Part shown: one piece after another, positions 9,905 through 18,636 of the stretch
How the letters are laid out: every line of letters begins with the position of its first letter
How positions within the stretch are numbered: the first letter of the stretch is position 1
Source: Chelonoidis abingdonii
Lineage: Eukaryota; Chordata; Testudines; Testudinidae
Length of the DNA stretch: 64,000 bases
Assembly: GCF_003597395.2 (NCBI RefSeq)
Contig: NC_133770.1
Location: forward strand, 19,614,505-19,678,504
Direction: 5' to 3'
Position numbers and translations under genes: made by a program
Notes under the pieces: model-generated
What the model was told of the DNA's origin: nothing
Databases searched by the model: none
The model's input: the letters and a program-made list of their open reading frames with translations, nothing else

Positions 9905-11262
9905 GTGCCGGGGCCCATGCCCGGTTCACCGGGATTCAAACCTTGCTCGGCCTGCCACAAGCCGATGCCTACAGGAGATCCCCACGACTCCTGTCTCAAG
10001 TGCCTCGGGGAATCGCACATCACAGATAAGTGCCGTATTTGCAAGGCATTTAAGCCGAGGACAAAGAAAGAGAGGGACTTTCACTTAAAGAATCTCCTGA
10101 TGGAGGCAGCTCTCAATCCTCAACCCTCGGCACCGAGCGCTGAGCACTCTGCTAGATGCGCTCCTCCTGCACCGGACGTGCCTGCACTGCTAAGACGCCG
10201 CAGCACCAGCCATCTCCGGCACAGGGACCTGCTCGGCACCAATCTCTCTCCCCGAAACTGAGAAGGTCGAAGTTGTCCACTACCTCTGTGCCCTCCACGC
10301 CGCAGATGCAGCCTCGTTCGGACCGCCCGGCACCTACACCTGCCGCAGCACTGACTGCTGTAGTACCGTCAACTCCAATCCCGTGGGGGCTGTCGAGTCC
10401 AGTCCCTGAGAGCTCCCCGCCGAGGCCTGTGGTTGCGCTTACGGTCCCCTCTACACCGGAGACATTCTCCACAGCCAGGGACCTCATCACTATGATGGAG
10501 TCTGTCCTGCCTCAACCCCCAGCACCGCCGGTGCGGGTATTACACTCAGTAGGCAAGCCAGTCCTAATGAGACCACCTTCAGTCTACCCGGCAGCTTGGC
10601 ACCGATCACGATCCAGGTCCCAGTGCCGTTTGCGGTCCCGGCACCACTCGCCTCTTCGGTACCGGTTCTACTTGCGGCACAGATCGACGACTCGGCCTCC
10701 AGCTCGGTACTCTCAGTACTGCTCCAGCTCCCGGCACCGCTCCTGGCACCAGGACTCTCGCAGCCATTCCCGACGCAGCCGTTCAAGATCCAAGTCGACC
10801 TCCTGGCACCGTGCAAGTCCCGATCTTGTTTTCGGTACCGGTATGGCTCCAGGTACCGATCCCCGGTGCAGAGGAGATCAGCAACGGCGAGAGAGAAGGG
10901 TCTTACCAGGGTCTTTCAGCTCCTCCCTGGCCGTCCCGGCACCCGTCCGTGTCTTCGCAGGCGGACAGTTCGTACGCACAGGACAGAGACTCCGATGTGC
11001 TCGCCAGGATATTCCACGAGCCCCAAGCCCAAGATCATGGCCCTCACCAGTGGGCATTCTGGACACCTTGGGCATATCATCAGGCCCAAGGTGCACATCC
11101 AGGCCCATCTCGCTCTGCCCATCAGGAGCACCGGGTGCCGGAAAGGACCTACTTAAAGCCGCCTTCCTCCTTCTACTCGGAGGACAGCGCCGTCCAGCCA
11201 CAAGACTTCCAGATCCCAACGGAAGACAGAGGCTGGCCACCAAGAAAGGCCTTCAACTGACC
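9905..11262 (+). pseudogene. DIRS gag-like ORF1, frameshifted
   Basis: The protein can be followed in three segments in alternating frames: 9,905 to about 10,170; about 10,170 to 10,820; and about 10,820 to 11,262. The first segment carries a Cys/His cluster (CSACHKPM, then CLKCLGESHITDKCRICKAF), likely a zinc-binding, nucleic-acid-binding module. The second is Ser/Pro-rich and then Ser/Arg-rich, like other DIRS ORF1 products. The third is acidic and aromatic (QWAFWTPWAYHQAQG), as I recall for turtle DIRS gag. Two frameshifts break the frame, so no full product is expected. ORF1 is thought to play a capsid-like role. The long frame at 10,156-11,322 covers the middle segment but leaves the gag reading frame at its end. 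Confidence 0.65.
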
Positions 11263-11329
11263 CGGCTCTGTCCCTGGTCTCTCTCATCCTCCTCCTACTC
11301 GATAGAAAACGGACGCGCGTAGCTGGAAC

Positions 11330-14160
11330 CTCATTGTGGATTAAGTACCCTCAAACCAATATTTCTGACTGTTCCCCACCGCAGTGACACTGCCTCAGGC
11401 ATAGTTGGCATCACGCTCAAAGTCTGGTAACTTGCACTGTGTATCAAAGAAGATGAAGGTCCCATCAGTAGGGGTAAGCATACGTGCTCTCCCCCTTTCT
11501 ACAGATGCTCAGTAGGACTCATAGCTCATTTTCTGGTATGCACGCTCTCGTTCGCTACAGCAATACGCTCGTGGTTCTCAAAGTCTCCCCTTTTACTCCA
11601 TGTGCTCGATTCACAAGGAGCCACACTTAGCAGCCAAGTAATTGAGATCACAGTTAAGCGCATCTGATCTTGCTTTGAATGTGCGTCTATTTCGCCATTC
11701 GTACTCTTGGGTGGCTCTACGAGAGCCGATGACGCACGTATAATATAATGATCCACTCCCATATAGGCTTTGAAATTAACCATATACGTCCGACTCCTAC
11801 TCTTCCCGTCGTCTGTCACTCGTTATGTCCAAGAAATCAGGTCAAAATGTGACTGTGTTAGGTGTCAAACGGCACTGTAGAAAACCGTATATTAATACAG
11901 TTTATCTAACCTGCGCCAATGTGTCCGCCTATAGTGCGACTATTCTTCGAGTTGACGTCCTCGAAACACATCCATCACAGGACGCTCAATAGTTGTCTGT
12001 TTCCGATTGCAACAACTCTCTCTCTCATGGTTGGGTCAGTACAGCATATGTCTTGCGTGTGCAGCCAAGGCACTAACATACTTGCTAGTTGCTCTAAAAG
12101 AAAGGGGCCACTCCCAAATCGCGTCCGCAGCGACTCTTGGATCCCTCCAACCTCTTCTATCCTACGCTTAGCAGCGCTTCTTATATATTATATACTCACG
12201 CTCCGTGCTGAGGCAGAGGCAGTTTATTATGGACACGCTGGATCAATCTCTTCCGAACAAAGGACTCTCCCGGACAATTGCAATTCTGTTGTGGCAAGCC
12301 CTTCCTGACTGCTTATTGGACCGGGCGAAAATGGTATCAACTACATCAGGTTGGGGCATATTGCATCAGTTTCCCCTCTATATCAGAATCTGGAACGTCG
12401 ATGAGGTGTTTCTCTGCCACCTAGGACTCTCCTGAACGTTATGCTATGAGATCATATCTCATGGCTTGCATTTCTCAGGCCTCCCCGGAGCTCCAGCTAA
12501 TTATATCAGAATAGTCCATGGTATCCTTCTCCCCTCCAGCATATGCCTAAAGTGCAGGTGGCAAGGACTTCCTTCTCTCCCATTCTATCGCAAGTCTCTC
12601 TATTCCTTAGTGGAGACCATGTAATATGTTGGAGTTGGCATTTTAGTGCCTGTAGCTAGCACCTCTGCACATATACGCCTCTCATCTCTCTCGCCGTGTT
12701 TCGGCTGCGCCTACACCCTCCTCCTTTACCCTATCTCTTCTCTGATAGAAACACTGGTCAAGGGATTCTACGTGCGAAATCCTTGGCCTCGTGTGTCGCC
12801 GTTTGAGGAAGCGCAGATTTTGGGCACCCGACTGAAGAGTGGTGGAAAGGCTAACATTCTTAGAAGGTTACCATCGCTAATTCTCCAGCTAAGCAGGGCC
12901 CATTACGGTAGTCCCTTTGAGACAATTAGGTGAGTTGGGTCTGTAGCCGCTCTACTATCTGGTAGCGGTGCGAGAGTTCAACCCTGTTAAAGAAATGATG
13001 CACCTCTCGATTTCTGAATTAAAAGAGAGTGGTCGGTCCCCTCCGTTCTGGCAAGAAGATGCGACCTCCTCCCTGTGTTTCGCCTTTCCACTAGAATTGT
13101 AGATGCCCATCTTCCTCAGTTGAGTCGCTAAGATTCGGTACAGAATTACCGCGCTTTAGATGAAAAGTCTCATGGTCTCGGTCTTCACTTCCATATGCTT
13201 ACGTAATTAGCTCTCACACCCTCTCTCCCACACTTTCTTTCTTTTTTCCAATGATGCACCCCTTGTATCATTATATGGACCTTACGTGTCTACAACATTT
13301 TTCCTCTGCTTTCTTATTCGGTTCTTCTTTCACCTCCTGTTCCTAGGTATTGCCTGAAGGACACCCATTAAGCGGTATTTACTGTTCCCAAAAACAGATC
13401 GCTCTGAATTCTGGAGAGAGAAAAGATAGTTTTTCTCTCTCTCAAGGTAATAGAAACTTTAGTCAATGTATAACGCTGGCCATGTGTCGTCTATAAGTTA
13501 CCTCTCTATAAGGACTTGTGTTGCATTTTATTACCTGAGTACTGCTCCGCTTCTCTCTCACTCAATCAGCATATACTGAAGATCTATTATACGTCTCCTT
13601 GTCTCGTGCCATCCACACATTCTCTCCTGGCTCAGAATCCCTCTCTTCATCTTCCTTGCAAAGTGCGGGCGCATCTCTCACAGTTTGACCCTCCCGGATC
13701 GACCCTCGTTGCCTATATGCCACTCTCTCTCTTCACACTTCCAGAGAGCTGTCGGCATAAATTAACCCTCACTATTTCCTTCCTGCTCTTTAGTTCTCTT
13801 CTCTCCCTGCGTAAAATCAGTCCAATTTATAATGTTTGACTTATTAAATCGCTGTAGTCCCTATCTCGCTCCGCCGCCCCTCCTTCTGTCTCCTGTCTCT
13901 CTCTCTCCCCTCTGAATACACAATCTCTGATTGTATCTTTAGTTATTTTCCCTTCTCTCTTATCCCTTAAATCTTCTATCACTTAGTCTTCTATCCTCCC
14001 GCACTCCTCTCCAGATATCGTTTACCATACAATGTAAATTTAACTCTATGTCAATTCATTAACTTACATTTATAATTTTGCTCTTTTTAAGTAATTAGCC
14101 ACATGTTATGTCTTCTTGCTTCCTAATCGCCATTTTCTCATTTCTTCCTATTGTTATTTA
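11330..14160. other. Anomalous pyrimidine-rich region inside the DIRS element
   Basis: The gag-to-RT spacer of a DIRS element should encode the rest of gag. After about 11,330 the expected sequence fades out within 50 bases, and the plus strand becomes rich in C and T, with many CTCTCT runs and no long frame. None of the repeats in the window matches it. The short frames here (11,919-12,308, 12,205-12,435, 12,646-12,933, 13,516-13,839) carry no recognised domain. It may be decayed DIRS sequence, foreign DNA or poor-quality gap filling. Confidence 0.45.
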
Positions 14161-15300
14161 GGGTACCATGGCAAATGAGAAAACCTTAACTCCCCTTGTG
14201 CAAATGAAATCTACCACTGAAGAAAAACATACAGTTGGGATGGTTCTCCAAAGGCGCCACTAAGCTCGGGCGTTTGAGGGAGCAGAACAGCCATCTGATT
14301 TAGTGCATAACACCAATCTTTGTGACACTACAAATCTTGCTTTACCTCTTCTGTAGTTTTTGTAGTATTGTCATCTTGTTAATCCTTCCTATACATTCTA
14401 TTGAAGCAAAACCATACAATTATTAGTGAATCATCTTTAAGACACTTATGGACACCGTGTTGTCTCACAAATAATTAGGGTTGGGGCCCTAACTTATCCT
14501 ATTTTAACCATTATTTCTTTTTTAAAGTTTATTTTTTTCGTGGTACTTCCTATGGTTTTTTTACCCTCTTGCATTTTTTAATTTGTTTATGACGCACATC
14601 AGTACTCATAGTATTTTTTTCTGAATTCCTCCCGCCTTTTTTCAAAAATTATTAACATTGGAATACATTGACATGGAATAAGTATGGCCACACGGGCAAA
14701 ACGGTTTGTTATTGAGACAATGGACTTACCTTCAATGCCAGGAAACACAGAATCTCGGTTAACAGCCACGTGTAATGAAGTTATGTCCAGCAAACCGCCC
14801 ACATCAGCCACCACATCCAACCACACCGGACGACTTACGACCCCAGATCCACCCGACGACAGATCGAAATACCGGTCAAAGAATGAAGCGTAGCGGAAAG
14901 AATGGAAAGTGGAGGAGTCACTAAAGAATGTTCCATATCCCCGATTATGCCTGTAGTACTAGGAAAGCTGCAGAATGTTGAACGGTCAGACCGGTTCAAG
15001 AGAATACAAATTAAAACTCCATACAAATTTTAATAATAAAACTTACGAAAGCTTTATATTAAAAACACAAAACAAAAAAGTACCCTAAAAAAAAAGCAAA
15101 AAAAAAAAAAAAATAAAGACCGAGATAAAAACACATGACCATTGATCACTTACTTCCCTGAACCCCACATCAAGACGATGACTATAACAACAAGGGACTA
15201 TTAGGCTTAATAAAGAAAAAAATATGAAGGTGATAATCCGACCTTTTAATCCAAATATCTCAATTTTAAACTATCCAGGCACTCCACACATTGTAACACA
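14161..15300. other. AT-rich insert of unknown origin within the DIRS element
   Basis: The composition changes sharply at about 14,100 from CT-rich to AT-rich. A long A-rich tract with a run of 16 A lies at 15,060-15,120. Two overlapping frames (14,684-14,893 plus; 14,599-14,826 minus) have no certain relative. No ends with inverted repeats were found. Confidence 0.4.
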
Positions 15301-15500
15301 AATACAATATAACTATTCTTTTCCTTTTGTACTCTTCACCCAACTTTAACAGGCAGAACAAAGACAAAACACACCCAGAAGTTCCCTCCCTCACTTTGAA
15401 AAATCCGGTTTCCTGATTGGTCCTCTGGTGAGGTGTTTGGTTCCCTTTGTTAACCCTTTACAAGTAAAAGAAACATTAACCCTTAGCTATCTGTTTATGA
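15300..15500. repeat. LTR-like fragment next to the truncated DIRS RT
   Basis: The stretch includes TTTCCTGATTGGTCCTCTGG and a distal part ending CTGTTTATGAC, which I recall from a turtle LTR. DIRS homology resumes immediately afterwards at about 15,502. Its own left boundary and orientation were not determined. Confidence 0.4.
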
Positions 15501-15501
15501 C

Positions 15502-17229
15502 AACCTCTCTCACGAGCAATTCCTCCTTCAGGAGGTGCAGACGCTCCTTGCCAAAGGAGCCATAGAGGAGGTACCGAAACACGAAAGGGGCACGGGGTTT
15601 TACTCCCGCTACTTCCTAATCCCCAAGGCAAAGGGGGGTCTCAGACCTATCCTGGATCTGCGGGAACTCAACAAATTCATGATAAAGTTGAAGTTCTGCA
15701 TGGTATCCCTGGGGACCATCATCCCATTCCTGGATCCCAGAGACTGGTATGCCGCCCTTGACATGAAAGATGCGTATTTTCACATAGCCATCTACCCTCC
15801 TCACAGGAAGTACCTCCGGTTCGTAGTCAACTGCCAACATTTTCAGTTCGCGGTCCTACCGTTCGGCCTCTCTACAGCCCCAAGAGTATTTACGAAATGC
15901 ATGGCTGTAGTCGCCGCCCACCTCTGCCCCTGTCAGATACATGTTTTTCCATATCTAGACGACTGGCTCATCCAAGGGACCTCTGAGGCGCAAGTCACCC
16001 ATCACGTTGGCATTGTCAAGGACCTTTTCCTACATCTAGACCTGATGATCAGTGTGGAAAAATCCACTCTGATTCCCACTCAGAGGATATACGTTATTGG
16101 CACCACCCTGGACTCCAATCTCTCCGGAGCCTGCTTACTGCTGCCCCAGTTCCAGGCAATGGTGACCATCATCCAGAGCCTGCAAGCTGTTCCGTTGATT
16201 TCAGTTCGCACTTGCCTTGGTCTCCTGGATCACATGGTGGCCTGCACGTTTGTGACAAAAGACGCCAGACTGCGCCTCCGTCCCCTCCAATTGTGGCTCA
16301 ACTCACTGTGCCGACCAGGCAGAGATGCCATAGACATGATAGTCACCATTCCCCCGAGCATCCTAGGCTCCTTCGAATGGTGGATGACCCCCTCCCTGGT
16401 GTGTACAGGGCTGCCGTTCCATCCGCCCCAGCCCTCTATGTCCCTGACGACGGACGCATCATCTCTCGGCTGGGGTGCTCACCTCGGACATCTACGCACT
16501 CAAGGCCTTTGGTCTTCTCAGGAGCTGGCCTTGCACATCAATGTCCGGGAGTTGAGAGCAGTCCGCCTTGCATGCCAGGCGTTTCAGGAGCACTTGCAAG
16601 GCCGTTGTGTGTCAATATTCACAGATAACACAACAGCCATGTACTATAGAAACAAACAGGGCGGGACATGGTCATTGACCCTTTGTCAGGAAGCCATACG
16701 ACTCTGGGACTTTTGTATAGCCCAGTCTATAGACCTTATAGCGTCCTTTCTCCCGGGGATTCGAAACACTCTGGCAGATCACCTCAGCAGATCCTTCCTT
16801 TCTCACGAGTGGTCTCTTCGCCCGGACATTATTCTTTCAGTCTTCTGGAAGTGGGTATTTCCCCTCGTAGACCTCTTCGCGTCCCATGAGAACAGGAAAT
16901 GCCAAATATTCTGTTCCTTTCAAGGCCTCTCCCAGGGTTCGATAGCAGACGCTTTCCTGATACCATGGACAACTCACCTGCTCTACGTTTTTCCACCGTT
17001 CCCGTTCGTCCACAGGGTCCTGCTGAAAGTACGCAGGGACAGAGCCCGCTTGATCATGATCGCTCCAGCGTGGCCCAGGCAGCACTGGTACATCATGTTG
17101 CTCGACCTGTCAATAGCCAACCCCATCCCTCTCCCTCTTCACCCGGACCTGATAACTCAGGACCACGGCAAACTTCACCACCCAGACCTACAGTCACTCT
17201 ATCTCACGGCATGGCTCCTAAGTGGTTGA
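15502..17229 (+). CDS. DIRS reverse transcriptase, RNase H and methyltransferase-like domain (5' truncated)
   Basis: Residue numbers count from a GTG at 15,535, but homology starts upstream at about 15,502, where the LTR-like fragment ends; the true start is lost. RT motifs run from the YFLIPKAKGG and RPILDLRELN blocks to the catalytic YLDD at residues 140-143. RNase H follows with all four acidic residues visible: D307 (TTDAS), E339 (RELRA), D364 (TDNTT) and D415 (ADHLSR). Residues about 435-540 (VDLFAS, DAF, FPPFP, MIAPAWP) correspond to the Dam-like methyltransferase region of DIRS elements; its activity is not established. The frame is open for 564 codons without a stop. It copies element RNA to DNA. 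The last 331 bases overlap the recombinase frame. Confidence 0.9.
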   Translation, partial: NLSHEQFLLQEVQTLLAKGAIEEVPKHERGTGFYSRYFLIPKAKGGLRPILDLRELNKFMIKLKFCMVSLGTIIPFLDPRDWYAALDMKDAYFHIAIYPPHRKYLRFVVNCQHFQFAVLPFGLSTAPRVFTKCMAVVAAHLCPCQIHVFPYLDDWLIQGTSEAQVTHHVGIVKDLFLHLDLMISVEKSTLIPTQRIYVIGTTLDSNLSGACLLLPQFQAMVTIIQSLQAVPLISVRTCLGLLDHMVACTFVTKDARLRLRPLQLWLNSLCRPGRDAIDMIVTIPPSILGSFEWWMTPSLVCTGLPFHPPQPSMSLTTDASSLGWGAHLGHLRTQGLWSSQELALHINVRELRAVRLACQAFQEHLQGRCVSIFTDNTTAMYYRNKQGGTWSLTLCQEAIRLWDFCIAQSIDLIASFLPGIRNTLADHLSRSFLSHEWSLRPDIILSVFWKWVFPLVDLFASHENRKCQIFCSFQGLSQGSIADAFLIPWTTHLLYVFPPFPFVHRVLLKVRRDRARLIMIAPAWPRQHWYIMLLDLSIANPIPLPLHPDLITQDHGKLHHPDLQSLYLTAWLLSG

Positions 17230-18272
17230 CCCAGTCTGAGTTGCATTGCTCTGCCCCAGTGCAACAAGTACTCTTGGGTAGCAGAAAGCCTTCCACTAGA
17301 TCAACATATCTGGCCAAGTGGAAGCGTTTCTCTTGCTGGTGTGGAGAGCAGAACGTTCTTCCCACCAAGGTCTCGATCCCCACCATCTTGGACTACCTCT
17401 GGTCTCTTAAACAGCAGGGCTTAGCGGTATCATCATTGAGGGTACACTTGGCGGCCATCTCTACCTTCCACCCAGTGGAGAATGGCCGTTCAGTGTTTTC
17501 ACATCCTATGGTATCTCGATTCCTCAAGGGCTTGGAGCGCCTATACCCTCAGGTACGCCACCCCGCCCCAACCTGGGACCTCAACCTGATTCTTACCAAA
17601 CTCATGTCGATCCCGTTCGAGCCTGTAGCAACTTGTTCGCTTCTGTACCTGTCCTGGAAAACTGCTTTCCTCTTGGCCATCATATCGGCAAGACGAGTTT
17701 CCGAGCTTCGGGCTCTCACGGCGGACCCTCCATATACTGTGTTCCACAAGGTGCAGTTGCGACCACATCCGGCCTTTCTCCCCAAAGTGGTATCGGCCTT
17801 CCATGTTAGCCAGGAGATCTTCCTTCCAATCTTCTTCTTGAAGCCACATTCATCGCTCAGGGAGCAACAATTGCACTCCCTAGACATCCATAGGGCACTC
17901 GCTTTTTATATTGAACGGACAAAGCCCTTCCACAGAATACCCCAACTCTTCGTCGCGGTGGCAGAGCGTATGAAGGGCCTACCTGTTTCCTTGCAAAGGA
18001 TTTCATCCTGGGTAACATTGTGCATCCGCACCTGTTACGACTTGGCTCATGTCCCCTCGAGCCACATCACTGCACACTCTACCAGGGCTCACGGTTCATC
18101 TGCTGCCTTCCTGGCTCACATGCCCATCCACGAGATATGTCGCGCAGCTACCTGGTCCTCGGTCCATACCTTCGCCACTCACTATGCCCTAGTTCAGCAA
18201 TCCAGAGATGACGCAGTCTTTGGCTCCGCAGTATTACACTCTGCGATCTCTCACTCCGATTCCACCGCCTAG
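16899..18272 (+). CDS. DIRS tyrosine recombinase
   Basis: This 457-residue frame integrates the circular DNA copy of the element. The N-terminal 100 residues are Pro/Ser-rich and overlap the RT frame, so the functional start may be later, for example near 17,200. Residues about 125-220 form a phage-integrase-type N-terminal DNA-binding domain (STRSTYLAKW, SSLRVHLAAI). The catalytic domain shows Arg265/266 in SARRVSEL, the HxxR box at His393-Arg396 (HSTRAHG) and the nucleophile Tyr429 in FATHYAL, so the R-H-R-Y set is complete. The stop at 18,270-18,272 lies about 15 bases before the internal complementary region. There is no frameshift or stop. It is expressed together with the overlapping RT frame, probably from the same transcript. 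Confidence 0.9.
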   Translation: MPNILFLSRPLPGFDSRRFPDTMDNSPALRFSTVPVRPQGPAESTQGQSPLDHDRSSVAQAALVHHVARPVNSQPHPSPSSPGPDNSGPRQTSPPRPTVTLSHGMAPKWLTQSELHCSAPVQQVLLGSRKPSTRSTYLAKWKRFSCWCGEQNVLPTKVSIPTILDYLWSLKQQGLAVSSLRVHLAAISTFHPVENGRSVFSHPMVSRFLKGLERLYPQVRHPAPTWDLNLILTKLMSIPFEPVATCSLLYLSWKTAFLLAIISARRVSELRALTADPPYTVFHKVQLRPHPAFLPKVVSAFHVSQEIFLPIFFLKPHSSLREQQLHSLDIHRALAFYIERTKPFHRIPQLFVAVAERMKGLPVSLQRISSWVTLCIRTCYDLAHVPSSHITAHSTRAHGSSAAFLAHMPIHEICRAATWSSVHTFATHYALVQQSRDDAVFGSAVLHSAISHSDSTA

Positions 18273-18286
18273 GTAAGGCTTGGGAA

Positions 18287-18389
18287 TCACCTAACTGGAA
18301 TGGATATGAGCAAGCACTCGAGGAAGAAAAGACGGTTACTCACCTTTGTAACTGTTGTTCTTCGAGATGTGTTGCTCATATCCATTCCA
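18287..18389 (+). repeat. Internal complementary region (ICR) of the DIRS element
   Basis: The first part (TGGATATGAGCAAGCACTCG) is the reverse complement of the outermost left terminus at 9,537-9,575. The second part (ACGGTTACTCACCTTTGTAA) is the reverse complement of the outermost right terminus at 18,600-18,636. The ICR therefore joins the two ends head to head, as needed for templating the end junction of the circular intermediate in the DIRS replication model. Confidence 0.9.
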
Positions 18390-18422
18390 AACCCCCTCTC
18401 CTTCCCCGCTGTCAGAATAGCT

Positions 18423-18636
18423 GGCAAGAAGGAACTGAGGAGCGGTTGGGTCGGCAGGGGTATATATCAAATGCCGTGGTGGCGCCACTCCAGAGGGTGA
18501 CCCAGCCGACCCACCGAGTGTTGCTAGGGTAAAAATCTTCCGACCAACGTGCACGCGGCGCACACACACCTAACTGGAATGGATATGAGCAGCACATCTC
18601 AAAGAACAACAGTTACAAAGGTGAGTAACCGTCTTT
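18423..18636 (-). repeat. Right inverted terminal repeat of the DIRS element
   Basis: It is the reverse complement of 9,537-9,718 over nearly its full length, including TGGCGCCACTCCAGAGGG and CTAGGGTAAAAATCTTCCGA. It extends about 30 bases further than the left copy at the outer end. The element edge is placed at 18,636 because the sequence present in the ICR stops there. Confidence 0.88.

Larger units (their letters stand above)
9537..18636 (+). mobile_element. Near full-length DIRS-type retroelement (tyrosine recombinase)
   Basis: The element has inverted terminal repeats (9,537-9,718 against 18,423-18,636), a gag-like region, an RT/RNase H frame, an overlapping tyrosine-recombinase frame and an internal complementary region. 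This layout is diagnostic of the DIRS order: these elements replicate through a circular intermediate and integrate by a tyrosine recombinase instead of a DDE integrase, leaving no target duplication. About 4 kb between gag and RT (11,330-15,500) is anomalous and includes an LTR remnant, so the copy is not intact. The long open RT and recombinase frames suggest the 3' half is young. Confidence 0.9.

Noticed and set aside
10156..11322. 388-codon frame as a single intact gag protein
   Set aside because: Only its middle part agrees with the gag reading frame; the Cys/His cluster and the acidic C-terminal part lie in another frame, so it is a frameshifted gene.
12205..12435. Possible RNase H block (TTSGWG) in the anomalous DIRS region
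   Set aside because: Only a few residues resemble the DIRS RNase H and the neighbouring motifs are missing; too weak to annotate.
14599..14893. Possible Harbinger-type transposase piece (LDITSLHVAV on the minus strand)
   Set aside because: The resemblance to a DDE domain block is limited to a few residues and no inverted ends are visible.
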